64,000 bases of DNA from Jiella endophytica (GCF_004519335.1 NZ_SOZD01000004.1:124001-188000); one strand, 5' to 3'; shown: positions 24,853-33,122, counted from the stretch's first letter. The notes: generated from the sequence alone by a model not told the origin. Translations and numbers: made by a program.

Positions 24853-25230
24853 TCAGCGAACGGTGTCACGGATCTTTTGGTTGCGGATCGTCCGGCCGTA
24901 GTCCGACCCCGGCACCCGGGTTGCGGACGCCCCGCCGACGGAGACCGCACTGCCGCGATAGTCCTCGTTGCGGACCGCAGCGCGCGACGCCTCGTTCGCC
25001 CGGGTGCGGCCGTAGTCGGAGCCCGGCACGCGGGTCCTCGCGGTGTAGCCATAGGCGGCGGAATTGCCGCCCGCCTCGCCATAGACGCCGCCCGCCGCGA
25101 CGGCAGCGCGGGACTGTTCGTTCGCCCTTGTCTGGAAGAAATCCGAGCCTGGAACCGTCTGTGCGGACGCCGCGGCGCTGAAGCCGACGGCAGCGGCGAA
25201 GATCGAGGTGGCGATAATATTCGGACGCAT
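24853..25230 (-). CDS. Secreted protein with three VPGSD-[FY]-x-x-T-R motifs
   Basis: This is an uncharacterised exported protein of 125 residues. A signal peptide (MRPNIIATSIFAAAVGFSAA) ends near ASAQ. The mature protein consists of three related units: VPGSDFFQTRANEQSRAAV, VPGSDYGRTRANEASRAAV and VPGSDYGRTIRNQKIRDTV, separated by Gly/Ala/Ser/Tyr-rich linkers with AYGYTAR. I do not recognise a named domain. The repeat layout suggests a surface or periplasmic structural role, but no function can be claimed. The start ATG follows an AAGGAG-like stretch. A terminator follows the gene at 24766-24792. Confidence 0.8.
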   Translation of the reverse strand: MRPNIIATSIFAAAVGFSAAASAQTVPGSDFFQTRANEQSRAAVAAGGVYGEAGGNSAAYGYTARTRVPGSDYGRTRANEASRAAVRNEDYRGSAVSVGGASATRVPGSDYGRTIRNQKIRDTVR

Positions 25231-25636
25231 TTTTGTACTCCTTGCAAATGCTTGGGCAGCAAGCCCCGCCGCCTTGCAGCGTTTCCAGCTCCATGCCCGT
25301 CATCCACCCATCTATGCATCATGTGCTGATCCGAAACGGCGGGATCATGAACGGTCCGTTGGAGCGGAAACGGCTCACGAATGCTTGTCATCCCCTTGTC
25401 GTGCTCTGCCGATCGTGGCGCTCGGACGCCCCGAAATCACGCTTTGCATCTGCATTTTACGTGATCGATCGACAGGCGAGACGACGGTGACGTGCTTCGA
25501 CGATCGCGGACGGGCGGCATGACGGATGTCGGCCTCGGCGTTTGTCGCAAGGTCCCATGCAAAAAGGGGCGGCCATGCGACCGCCCCTTGCTCTGATCAT
25601 CGGCAATACTTCGGCTCCGGAGCGCCGTCTCGATCC
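25231..25636. other. Intergenic region between the VPGSD protein gene and mmsA
   Basis: This 406-bp stretch holds the promoter side of the minus-strand VPGSD gene at its left and the mmsA terminator at its right. A plus-strand frame across it (25208-25522) has no coding-like composition or ribosome binding site. I see no other gene here. Confidence 0.5.
25561..25589 (-). terminator. Rho-independent terminator of mmsA
   Basis: AAGGGGCGG (25564-25572) and CCGCCCCTT (25581-25589) form a perfect 9-bp stem; read on the minus strand it is followed by TTTTT. It lies 48 bp beyond the mmsA stop. Confidence 0.85.
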
Positions 25637-27136
25637 CTACTTCATCGTCGGGATGGAGAACTCCGCGCCGTCCTTGATGCCGGAGGGCCAGCGCGAGGTC
25701 ACCGTCTTCGTCCGCGTATAGAAGCGGAAGGCGTCCGGGCCGTGCTGGTTGAGGTCGCCGAAGCCCGAGGCCTTCCAGCCGCCGAAGGTGTAATAGGCGA
25801 GCGGCACCGGGATCGGCACGTTGATGCCGACCATGCCGATATTGATACGGCTGGCAAAGTCGCGCGCCGCATCGCCGTCCCGCGTGAAGATCGCGACGCC
25901 GTTGCCGTATTCGTGGCTCATCGGCAGGTCGAGCGCGTCCTCGTAGTCCCTGGCCCGCGCGACCGAGAGGACCGGACCGAAGATCTCGGTCTTGTAGATG
26001 TCCATGTCCTTGGTGACGTTGTCGAACAGGCAGGCGCCGACGAAGAAGCCGTCCTCATAGCCCTGCATCTTGAAGTTCCGCCCGTCGACGACGAGCTTCG
26101 CCCCCTCTTCGACGCCGCGGTCGACGAGGCCGAGCACGCGTTTCTGCGCCTCGCGGGTCACCAGCGGGCCGAAATCGACGTCGTCGCCAGCGGTCCACGG
26201 CCCGATCTTCAGCGCCTCGACCTTGGGGATCAGCTTCTCGACCAGCCGGTCCGCCGTCTCCTCGCCGACCGGAACCGCCACCGACACCGCCATGCAGCGC
26301 TCGCCCGCCGCGCCGTAGCCGGCGCCGATCAGCGCGTCGACCGCCTTGTCCATGTCGGCGTCGGGCATGACAATCATGTGGTTCTTGGCGCCGCCGAAGC
26401 ACTGGACGCGCTTGCCGTTCGAGCAGCCGCGGCCATAGATGTACTGGGCGATCGGCGTCGAGCCGACGAAGCCAACGGCCTGAATGTCCGGGTCGTCGAG
26501 GATCGCGTCCACCGCGCCCTTGTCGCCGTTGACGACGTTGAGGATGCCGGCCGGCGCGCCGGCCTCGAGCATCAGTTCGGCGAGCATCATCGGCACCGAG
26601 GGGTCGCGCTCCGACGGCTTCAGGATGAAGGCGTTGCCGGCGGCGATCGCCGGGCAGAACTTCCACATCGGGATCATCGCCGGAAAGTTGAACGGCGTGA
26701 TGCCTGCCACCACGCCCAGGGGCTGGCGGATCGAATAGATGTCGATGCCCGGCCCCGCCCCTTCGGAGAACTCGCCCTTCATCATCTGCGGCGCGGCGAT
26801 GCAGAACTCCGCCACTTCGAGGCCGCGCTGCACGTCGCCCTTGGCGTCGGGAAACGTCTTGCCGTGCTCCTTCGACAGGGCCTCGGCGAGCTTGTCCATG
26901 TCGCGGTTGAGAAGCTCGACGAACTTCATCATCACCCGCGCCCGGCGCTGCGGGTTGGTCGCTGCCCATTCGGGCTGCGCTGCCTTCGCGTTCTCGACGG
27001 CGGCGCGCAGCTCGTCTGGCGACGCCAACGCCACCGTCCCCTGCACCTCGCCCGTCGCCGGATTGAAGATCTCGGCGGAGCGGCCGCTCTTGCCGGCGAC
27101 CCTCTTGCCGCCGATGAAATGACCGATCTCGTACAT
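25637..27136 (-). CDS. mmsA: CoA-acylating methylmalonate-semialdehyde dehydrogenase
   Basis: This enzyme oxidises (methyl)malonate semialdehyde to propionyl- or acetyl-CoA in valine, inositol and beta-alanine breakdown. The 499-residue protein starts MYEIGHFIGGKRV, with GGGAGG correctly placed; the longer upstream frame is noise. ALDH landmarks are TPFNFPAMIP (N150), NVVNGDKGAVD and the catalytic C281 in AAGERCMAVSVAV. The segment CFGGAKNHMIVMPDAD lacks the general-base Glu of hydrolytic ALDHs, as expected for the CoA-dependent subfamily. A LysR gene diverges from it. Inositol operons (iolA) use the same enzyme, but no iol genes are here. Confidence 0.95.
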   Translation of the reverse strand: MYEIGHFIGGKRVAGKSGRSAEIFNPATGEVQGTVALASPDELRAAVENAKAAQPEWAATNPQRRARVMMKFVELLNRDMDKLAEALSKEHGKTFPDAKGDVQRGLEVAEFCIAAPQMMKGEFSEGAGPGIDIYSIRQPLGVVAGITPFNFPAMIPMWKFCPAIAAGNAFILKPSERDPSVPMMLAELMLEAGAPAGILNVVNGDKGAVDAILDDPDIQAVGFVGSTPIAQYIYGRGCSNGKRVQCFGGAKNHMIVMPDADMDKAVDALIGAGYGAAGERCMAVSVAVPVGEETADRLVEKLIPKVEALKIGPWTAGDDVDFGPLVTREAQKRVLGLVDRGVEEGAKLVVDGRNFKMQGYEDGFFVGACLFDNVTKDMDIYKTEIFGPVLSVARARDYEDALDLPMSHEYGNGVAIFTRDGDAARDFASRINIGMVGINVPIPVPLAYYTFGGWKASGFGDLNQHGPDAFRFYTRTKTVTSRWPSGIKDGAEFSIPTMK

Positions 27137-27328
27137 GGAAGAGCCTCCCTTCAGTGTCGCCCGGCGGCCCGGCGGCCGGGTCAAACTATGCCGGCGGCCA
27201 ACGCAAGACCCCGGCCATTGTCGACTGACTGTATTTTTGCGCACAATGCCGCCGCCACAAAGCCCGTGGAACGCTCATCCGTTGTGCGGATTTTGTAGCC
27301 CTTGCCGGTTATGACAGGTCTTACGCCG

Positions 27329-28210
27329 ATGAATTGGGACGACGTGCGCATCTTTCTATCCGTCGCGAGAGCTGGACAGATCCTTTCCGCCGCGCGGCGG
27401 CTGGAGCTGAACCACGCGACCGTCGGCCGGCGGCTCACCGCGCTGGAGGAGGCGATCGGCGCAAGGCTGTTCGACCGCTCGCCGGGCGGCTGCGCCCTCA
27501 CCGAAGCCGGCCGGACCTTCCGCTCTCATGCCGAGGCGATGGAGGCGGCGATGATTTCCGGCCGCGCGGAGATCGGCGGCAGCGATGTCGAACTCTCCGG
27601 CACGGTCCGCGTCGGCGCGCCGGACGGTTTCGGCACGGCGTTCCTCGCCCCCCGCCTGTGGCGCCTCACCGAGCAGCACGCCGATCTGACGGTGCAGCTG
27701 GTGCCGGTGCCCCGGAGCTTCTCCTTGTCGCGGCGCGAGGCCGACATCGCCATCACCGTCGAGCGCCCGGCGTCCGGCCGGCTGGTGGCGGCGAAACTCT
27801 GCGACTACCGGCTCGGCTTCTACGCCAGCCCCGCCTATCTCGCCGCCGCCGGCACGCCGCAAACCCTCGACGATCTCACCGCGCACCGGCTGGTCGGCGC
27901 GGTCGAAGATCTCCTCTACTCCCCGCAACTCGCCTATCACGCCGATCTTCTCGCCGCCTGGCCGTCGCGTTTTGAAGTCTCCAGTGCGCTCGGCCAGACC
28001 GAAGCCGTCGCCGCCGGCGCCGGCATCGGCATCCTCCACCGCTTCATTGCCGAAGGCCGCCACGACCTCACCACCATCCTACCCGCCCACGCCATCACCC
28101 GCAGCTACTGGCTCGTCTACCACGAGAGCGCCCGCGACCTCCGCCGGGTGACTGCGGTGGCGGACTTCATCCGCGCGGCGGTGACGGAAGGGCGGGGGGT
28201 GTTCGGTTGA
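27329..28210 (+). CDS. LysR-family transcriptional regulator, probably of mmsA
   Basis: This is a LysR-type regulator of 293 residues. The N-terminal helix-turn-helix is MNWDDVRIFLSVARAGQILSAARRLELNHATVGRRLTALEE, and the C-terminal substrate-binding domain runs from about 80 to the end. Starts at 27302 (TTG) and 27311 (ATG) are in frame; 27329 is chosen because family members begin with M-x-W-D. The gene diverges from mmsA over a 192-bp gap, the usual layout for a LysR regulator acting on its neighbour. The inducer is unknown but is likely a valine-pathway metabolite. Confidence 0.88.
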   Translation: MNWDDVRIFLSVARAGQILSAARRLELNHATVGRRLTALEEAIGARLFDRSPGGCALTEAGRTFRSHAEAMEAAMISGRAEIGGSDVELSGTVRVGAPDGFGTAFLAPRLWRLTEQHADLTVQLVPVPRSFSLSRREADIAITVERPASGRLVAAKLCDYRLGFYASPAYLAAAGTPQTLDDLTAHRLVGAVEDLLYSPQLAYHADLLAAWPSRFEVSSALGQTEAVAAGAGIGILHRFIAEGRHDLTTILPAHAITRSYWLVYHESARDLRRVTAVADFIRAAVTEGRGVFG

Positions 28211-28323
28211 CGGGGATGGGTGGGGAAGGGTCGCGCCGAAAGAGCGGTTGAGGCATCGATCGTCATGTTGCGAATGGGCCGGAAGGAGACCGGCTGCTTT
28301 CGGTCTGCTGAAGCACTCACCCG

Positions 28324-29238
28324 TCATTCGCGAGGATTCCCACGACGGAAAACATCAATCTCGTTGCCGGGCGGGCTCGTTCTCACGTTCACCTCAACCG
28401 CCATTTCCGCAAAGGCATCAGTGCTGCCAATAAAACTTCCTGAAATTGGCATGATCTGCCCGATGTCGCGGGCAACGGCCACCGGAATGAGATTGAACCC
28501 GCCGACGCTACGGTTGGTCGGGTCGAACATGATCCATCCAGCGCCAGGCAGATAGATCTCGACCCAGGCGTGGGTTGACCCCGTCACATCCGATCCGATC
28601 GAGTCCCCGTCGGCATTGAACAGATAGCCCGAGACGATCCGGGCACCGAAGCCGAGACATCGCGCCGCCTCGGCGAAAAGCACGGCGAAGTCCCGGCATG
28701 ATCCCCAACCGCGATCGATGGTTTCAAGCGGCCCCTGCGTGCCCTCCTCTTCGCGGCTCTGATAGGAGACTTGACCGGAGACACCTGCGCTAAGATCTTT
28801 CAGAAGCGAGAGCGTGTCGGTGGGCTTCCCCAGAATGAAGCCACGCGCCCAGCGATCCAGGCGGCCCGCCGGATCGAGGTACTGGGCTTGCACGAGAGCG
28901 CCTAGATCGGTCCACTCGTCGTCGCCATAGCGAAACGGATACGAGATCGCCGACGCGCTGATGGGAAAGACGGGCCAGGGGTCGGCGCTGAGATCCAATA
29001 CCACCCGGCTTTCGATCGTCAGACTGCGTGACATGCCGGCGAAACTTGCCGTCGCGGTCATGTTGCCAAAGACATCCTGCGCCCAGGAAATCTCGGCGTT
29101 GGGCGATATGACGAGTTCGATCCCTACCAGCCGTAGGTCACGACTCTCACGCGGACGCAGCATGAGGCGATGGCTGGCGAGGCCGACAGGCTCGTGGTAG
29201 CGATAGGTCGTGAGGTGCCGAATTTCCAGGCGGGGCAA
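28324..29238 (-). CDS. Transglutaminase-like protein
   Basis: This is a 304-residue protein with the transglutaminase/protease fold. An N-terminal beta domain (MPRLEIRHLTTYRYHEPVGL, typical of this group) precedes the catalytic core: C181 in GWGSCRDFAVLFAEA, H223 in GSTHAWVEIYLPGAGW and D239 in FDPTN. The triad is intact. Such bacterial proteins are cytoplasmic putative proteases or amidases, often found with alpha-E and circularly permuted ATP-grasp genes, none of which are here. The start is a TTG after GAGAGAG. Substrate unknown. Confidence 0.88.
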   Translation of the reverse strand: MPRLEIRHLTTYRYHEPVGLASHRLMLRPRESRDLRLVGIELVISPNAEISWAQDVFGNMTATASFAGMSRSLTIESRVVLDLSADPWPVFPISASAISYPFRYGDDEWTDLGALVQAQYLDPAGRLDRWARGFILGKPTDTLSLLKDLSAGVSGQVSYQSREEEGTQGPLETIDRGWGSCRDFAVLFAEAARCLGFGARIVSGYLFNADGDSIGSDVTGSTHAWVEIYLPGAGWIMFDPTNRSVGGFNLIPVAVARDIGQIMPISGSFIGSTDAFAEMAVEVNVRTSPPGNEIDVFRRGNPRE

Positions 29239-29538
29239 GGGTGAACTCTCTCTGGGGCGCGACGAACATATCGAAGCTGGGGTGGCTTCTTGTCAGATCG
29301 TACAAGTGAATTTTTTTTATCGCGAATTCGAATACGATGGGATGACCGAAATAAATCTCAGACCACCTTGTATTTCTCTCAATTAAAGCGGATATACGGA
29401 ACGTCGATAGACGGTCAGACAGCTTGACGTCCCACTGCCTGCGCAGTGTTTTGTTCAAAATCTTTCCCAATAAATCGATCTACAACGGCCTGTGACGATC
29501 ACGGGGCGGTCTGCACTTAATCTTAGGAAGGGTATCCC
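29239..29538 (+). promoter_or_regulatory. AT-rich region upstream of the cold-shock gene
   Basis: This 300-bp gap is clearly richer in A+T than its surroundings, with a TTTTTTTT run near 29312. It should contain the csp promoter and a long 5' leader; cold-shock genes commonly have one. A minus-strand frame (29147-29470) overlaps it but lacks coding character. AGGAAGGG precedes the csp ATG. Confidence 0.5.
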
Positions 29539-29751
29539 ATGACGACGGGAACCGTAAAATTTTTCGACATGCAAAAGGGCTTCGGCTTCATCGCCCCAGA
29601 TGATGGCGGAACCGACGCCTTCGTCCATATCAGCGCCGTAGAGCGCTCAGGCCTGAGCGGCCTTCGCGACGGCCAGAAGCTCTCCTACGAGCTCGTCTCC
29701 GACCGCAAGAGCGGCAAGATGGCCGCTGAAAATCTCTCGACCGTCGACTGA
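29539..29751 (+). CDS. Cold-shock protein, CspA family
   Basis: This small single-stranded nucleic-acid-binding OB-fold protein has 70 residues. RNP1 is KGFGFIAP and RNP2 is AFVHISAV; the first strand MTTGTVKFFD is typical. It acts as an RNA chaperone. AGGAAGGG lies about 7 bases before the ATG. The gene is monocistronic, with a long AT-rich leader before it and a hairpin after it. Alphaproteobacteria carry several paralogues, so no specific csp letter is given. Confidence 0.96.
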   Translation: MTTGTVKFFDMQKGFGFIAPDDGGTDAFVHISAVERSGLSGLRDGQKLSYELVSDRKSGKMAAENLSTVD

Positions 29752-29757
29752 TTTCCT

Positions 29758-29780
29758 CCCTGCGATCGATCATCGCAGGG
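29758..29780 (+). terminator. Hairpin after the cold-shock gene
   Basis: CCCTGCGAT (29758-29766) and ATCGCAGGG (29772-29780) form a perfect 9-bp stem with a 5-base loop, 6 bp after the csp stop. There is no T run, so this may be a transcript-stabilising hairpin rather than a strong intrinsic terminator. Confidence 0.55.
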
Positions 29781-29851
29781 AAACGTGTTGAGCGGGTCAG
29801 GTCGACCACGGATGTACTGGCGACCTCGCCCCTCGACGCGAATCCGCTCCC

Positions 29852-29950
29852 TAGCGCGTCGTGCGTCCGATAGGACGCACAAAGGACGCGCTATCTCTAC
29901 GGTTCCACGAATCGTGCTCTTTAGAAAATCGATCCGATTTTCGGGCCGAT
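29852..29950. repeat. Intergenic palindromic element, copy 3 (composite)
   Basis: A first palindrome runs from TAGCGCGTC (29852-29860) through GTGCGTCCGATAGGACGCAC to the complementary end at 29893. After a spacer comes AAAATCGATCCGATTTTCGG and GGCCGAT (29925-29950), which matches the core of the copy at 6210-6253. It lies between the cold-shock gene and the next small gene; 29752-30056 otherwise holds nothing coding. Confidence 0.55.
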
Positions 29951-30056
29951 ACCGCAACCTACCAGTGAGGCAATGCGGAGCCTCGAACCGCCAGAAGTCT
30001 GGCCGCGGCGATACCGACGTATCCCGTGGCCATTGCCGTGTCAGGATTGCGCTGTC

Positions 30057-30329
30057 GTGACGGATCGCTATTCCGAGAGGCTTTTTACCTTTCAAAAGCC
30101 GTTCACTTTGGGATCCGTCGGGAAATCCTTTCCGGCCGGGACTTATCGCGTCCTGATGGACTGCGAGGAGATTGCCGGACTGTCCTTCTCGGCGTATCGC
30201 CGATCGTTCACGATACAGTTCCCCACAATCTCAAAACCGTCGAACAAGGTCCAGATGTTTTCCGTCGGGGCCGAAGAACTGGTGGCCGCGCTAACGGCCG
30301 ACGGGCAGGAAGCCACGGGCCTGTTGTGA
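30057..30329 (+). CDS. Small conserved hypothetical protein, 90 residues
   Basis: This protein has no known function. From the GTG at 30057 it reads VTDRYSERLFTFQKPFTLG, then FPAGTYRVLMDCEEIAGLS and FSAYRRSFTIQFP. The pattern FxxPFxLxG...xPAGxYxVxxxEExIxGLSFxAYRR resembles a family of short proteins common in rhizobia that I recognise by pattern only. The frame is open 84 bp further upstream, but that part overlaps a repeat-like region and lacks conservation. The start is therefore uncertain. No domain or signal peptide is visible. Confidence 0.6.
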   Translation: MTDRYSERLFTFQKPFTLGSVGKSFPAGTYRVLMDCEEIAGLSFSAYRRSFTIQFPTISKPSNKVQMFSVGAEELVAALTADGQEATGLL

Positions 30330-30376
30330 TGGACCTTCCAGGCATTCCAGCGTCGATCGAACGCGAAGAGCCTGGA

Positions 30377-31039
30377 CTACGACACTGAGAGAAGCCATAC
30401 CGCTGCAAAATGCAGCCCGGCCGCACACAGAACATGCGCGTGCCAGATGACGTTTTGGAACGGCAAGCTTTCCCAAAGATAGAACGGCACGCCGAGGGAA
30501 TAGATCGCCCCGCCGACCAGGAGCAGGCCAAGGGTCGCCGATGACAAGGTGACGAAAAGGCTGCCGAACACCACGATCCCGCTCCAACCCAGACCGAGAT
30601 AAAGCAGAATGGCGAGGCGGTCGAGGCGTCCCGGCGCAATCAGCTTCACGATGATGCCGAGTACCGCGACGATCCAGACGACCGTCAGCAGGCCGAAGTT
30701 CTGCAATCGCAGGAGGAATGGGGTGTAGGTGCCGGCAATCAGGAGATAGATGGCGGAGTGGTCGAAGCGACGCAGCCGCAGCTTCATGTATCCTGTCTCC
30801 GGCCACAAATTGTACGCGGCCGAGGCGCCGATCGAGCTAACGAGAGCAGTGAGATAGACCAAGACCGCCGTAAACGCTGCCACGGAGATGTCGCCGGCGA
30901 GAACCATCACCAGCGCGACCGAACCAACAAGCGCCAAAGCGCCCCCGAGTGCGTGGACGACGCCGTCTGCCCAGAACTCGGCCACACTGTAAGATCGACC
31001 ACAACCGTTTGAGTTATGCCGGTCCGTCGTCTTCTTCAT
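30377..31039 (-). CDS. Hemolysin III / PAQR-family membrane protein
   Basis: This seven-helix membrane protein of 220 residues belongs to the Hly-III (YqfA, PAQR-like) family. Conserved features are HALGG in helix 1, the motif FDHSAIYLLIAGTYTPFLL with the family histidine and aspartate, and NVIWHAHVLCAAGLHF near the end. These His/Asp residues bind zinc in eukaryotic relatives. The ATG at 31039 (MKKTTDRHNSN) is preferred; the frame is open to 31153. The hemolysin name is historical and the bacterial role is unclear. It stands alone. Confidence 0.87.
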   Translation of the reverse strand: MKKTTDRHNSNGCGRSYSVAEFWADGVVHALGGALALVGSVALVMVLAGDISVAAFTAVLVYLTALVSSIGASAAYNLWPETGYMKLRLRRFDHSAIYLLIAGTYTPFLLRLQNFGLLTVVWIVAVLGIIVKLIAPGRLDRLAILLYLGLGWSGIVVFGSLFVTLSSATLGLLLVGGAIYSLGVPFYLWESLPFQNVIWHAHVLCAAGLHFAAVWLLSVS

Positions 31040-31130
31040 CCCGTCGACAAGAGGGCAGATCCGCTCTGACGCCTCAAAGAGCAATTCGGGCAGGCTGGCG
31101 TGGGCGGTTTGATGATGGTCGGCTTCGACT

Positions 31131-31367
31131 TCACTGCGATAACCCTCGATCATCCGCTAACGTCCCGATCAAGTGAAGCAATGCCTGATGTTCGGGGCCG
31201 GCCGACCCTTGTTTGAGAAAATCGCCGATGGCAACGCGCGTCGCCGCCCCGCCCGATGGCAAATTGGCTTGGTGGAGGACGTATCCATTCCTCGTCGCCT
31301 CGTCGCAGCACAGGAACCACCGGTCGCCATTCGAACTCGACGCAAATTCTCGCATGGTATCTGGCAT
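31131..31367 (-). CDS. Small conserved hypothetical protein, 78 residues
   Basis: The product reads MPDTMREFASSSNGDRWFLC, then HQANLPSGGAATRVAIGDFL and GPEHQALLHLIGTL. This pattern (M-x-E-F-x-S-S-x-N-G-D-R-W-x-L, H-Q-A-N-x-P-S-G-G) occurs in many rhizobial genomes as short proteins of unknown function, by my recollection. A GGATTATAT stretch precedes the ATG, which lies in an AT-rich spot suitable for a promoter. Low-complexity signals and membrane helices are absent. Function not known. Confidence 0.7.
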   Translation of the reverse strand: MPDTMREFASSSNGDRWFLCCDEATRNGYVLHQANLPSGGAATRVAIGDFLKQGSAGPEHQALLHLIGTLADDRGLSQ

Positions 31368-31481
31368 ATATAATCCTTTCCGTGCGGTCACATAAAGCAG
31401 GAGCGCCCGTCAAGGATTTGCGCCGCGTCAACTGCTAAGGCTCCGAAAGGCCCTCCTGCCGCAAACGCCTGCTTGGCATTT

Positions 31482-31751
31482 TCAAGTCAGTTCAGTCACC
31501 AGCTTTAGGCGCTGGATATTGGCCTGGACGATCGTCCGGTAGTTGTCGACGATGCTCTCGAACGTACTGCCCGCCATCGCAGACCCGAGCGCTTTGTCGA
31601 AGGCCTCGATCTTCTCCCGGACCATCAATGTCGCCTCGTCGACGGCCATCGGACCACCGACGCCGAGACGAAACAGACGAAGTTGGGCGGCCTGCTGCGA
31701 CTCCAGACTTAGGAGCATGACGTTCAGCGTAGAGGCGAACAGGGCGTTCAT
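31482..31751 (-). CDS. Small hypothetical protein, 89 residues, helical
   Basis: The product starts MNALFASTLNVMLLSLESQQ and continues with amphipathic helices (VDEATLMVREKIEAFDKALG and IVDNYRTIVQANIQRL). The length and helix-rich, phasin-like character suggest a small coiled-coil protein, but I cannot assign a family. Its ATG overlaps the stop of the 56-residue gene upstream by ATGA, so the two are translated together. Codon use is like that of neighbouring genes. Function unknown. Confidence 0.7.
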   Translation of the reverse strand: MNALFASTLNVMLLSLESQQAAQLRLFRLGVGGPMAVDEATLMVREKIEAFDKALGSAMAGSTFESIVDNYRTIVQANIQRLKLVTELT

Positions 31752-31918
31752 GTCGGCGATCCGCTCTTCTGGCGCTGCGCGGCGAGATCGGCCATCGCAC
31801 GCCAGGTCACCTCTGCCTCCCTGTGCTTCTTCTGGACATTTTGGAGTACCGCATCGGCCGCAGCCATGCGGGCCTCATGCGCCCGATCGAGATAGAACTG
31901 GACGAGTAAAGGCTTCAT
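31748..31918 (-). CDS. Small hypothetical protein, 56 residues, helical
   Basis: This gene is below usual size cut-offs. The product starts MKPLLVQFYLDRAHEARMAA and ends DLAAQRQKSGSPT; it is one long charged helix with many Ala, Arg, Lys and Glu. GGGAG lies 6 bases before the ATG. The stop overlaps the next ATG (ATGA), which supports real translation and coupling with the 89-residue gene. The upstream frame ending at 31915 overlaps this start in the same way. Function unknown. Confidence 0.72.
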   Translation of the reverse strand: MKPLLVQFYLDRAHEARMAAADAVLQNVQKKHREAEVTWRAMADLAAQRQKSGSPT

Positions 31919-32109
31919 GACATTCTCCCAGCCGGCAAGATCGGCATGCGGATCGCATCCGCTTTATCCTCGGCCTCCATGCGAATCCTGCGTCGCTGCT
32001 GCTCTGCCGTCGGGGTGCTGCGTATCGCAAGGCTTTGCTGCGCCGGGAACGACCCGGGGACTAACCAGAGATGGGCAGATCGAGTGGGGGCGAAACGGGA
32101 AAGGGACAT
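31915..32109 (-). CDS. Doubtful small ORF upstream of the 56-residue gene
   Basis: A 64-codon frame starts MSLSRFAPTRSAHLWLVPGS and ends RMPILPAGRMS. Its TGA overlaps the next ATG by 4 bp, as in a coupled operon, and it has a charged segment RRRIRMEAEDKADAIRM. Against it: mixed third-position use, no clear ribosome binding site and no family resemblance. It may simply be leader sequence of the two downstream genes. Confidence 0.25.
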   Translation of the reverse strand: MSLSRFAPTRSAHLWLVPGSFPAQQSLAIRSTPTAEQQRRRIRMEAEDKADAIRMPILPAGRMS

Positions 32110-32622
32110 ACGTAACCTCGATCGACAGAGTGGACGGAAAGGCGGCGGGCCAAAGCTTGACTTACAAGCGTCACGCTCAGCCAGCGGTGTTCGGCATCGC
32201 CGGCGCGCCCCTTCGGCAGCTCAAGGCGATACCGGGTTATTGTCGCGAGCTAGATCTCGTTGGGAATGGTCGCGAGAACGAAGAACGCGTTGGATGGCCA
32301 TTGCTCTCGGGCGCCAACCGATTGCGGAGGCGCCTACGAGTAATAGTTTCGCCGCTCTTTGCCAGGCGCAATCCGAACATGGACTGAAAGCCGCATAGCT
32401 GAAGGATCACCGGCATGGAAGGCAGTTCCACCCCGACCTGAACACTTCAACGCCTTGATAATGAACGTAGTCCTATTCCAAAAAATAGCAAACTCGACCG
32501 ATGGACATTCTATCGCGTCTTTTTATAAACGCCTCGTCATATCGAAGAAACCGTCAGTTTTTGCTCGTTGTTGCGCTCAAAGGCGAGTAAAAATAAAAGA
32601 GTGAGCCTGCGACCCGCTGCGC

Positions 32623-32856
32623 CTATGGAGCGACCTGCGTTTGACGTCTTCCCGAGGCGCGGCGTCTTCCTGTGGTGACCCAGGAGCGGAATCTCTCGTT
32701 CGATGGCTCGTGGCCGAAATGCCTCTCAGCGATTCCAAATATGTCGGCGCCGTCATAGGTCGGCTCGCTACCGATGCGACACTCGTTCTGCGGCTGAGCG
32801 GGCGAGGATGTCAATTTACCGCATGGTCCGCAAACCAACGCCATCAGGACGGTCAT
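32623..32856 (-). CDS. Candidate small CxxC protein, 77 residues
   Basis: Read from the ATG at 32856 the product starts MTVLMALVCGPCGKLTSSPA and continues QNECRIGSEPTYDGADIFGI and AERHFGHEPSNERFRSW. TGGAG lies 6 bases before the ATG. The CGPCGK pair and the downstream Cys could bind metal. The C-terminal Arg-rich tail looks less protein-like and codon bias is mixed. I do not recognise a family. It may be real or a chance frame. Confidence 0.4.
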   Translation of the reverse strand: MTVLMALVCGPCGKLTSSPAQPQNECRIGSEPTYDGADIFGIAERHFGHEPSNERFRSWVTTGRRRASGRRQTQVAP

Positions 32857-33122
32857 CCCGGGCTCCAGAAGGTCAGCTTCCCAAAATTGCAAATAGCCCG
32901 ACGAACGGCGAGAATGGGCGCAATCCGGCCGTAACCATCCGCACCGCTGGATGAGAATTTTTCATCGACGCATCCGCAGTCTCCGTCATGCGCCGCCCTC
33001 ACCGCTTCGTCATTCCGGCCTCCGAACCGGGCTCCGTGCCTCGCCGCGTCCGGAGCAGTCCGTTTCCGGACCCGTGTTCTCTCCGGCCTTGCCGGGAACA
33101 CTCGCGGCCACCACGCCGTCGT

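Noticed and set aside
25208-25522. 104-codon plus-strand frame between the VPGSD gene and mmsA
   Set aside because: Starts inside the VPGSD gene's leader, has no binding site and no protein-like character.
29147-29470. 107-codon minus-strand frame before the cold-shock gene
   Set aside because: Lies in AT-rich leader DNA, partly overlaps the transglutaminase gene and has no coding bias.
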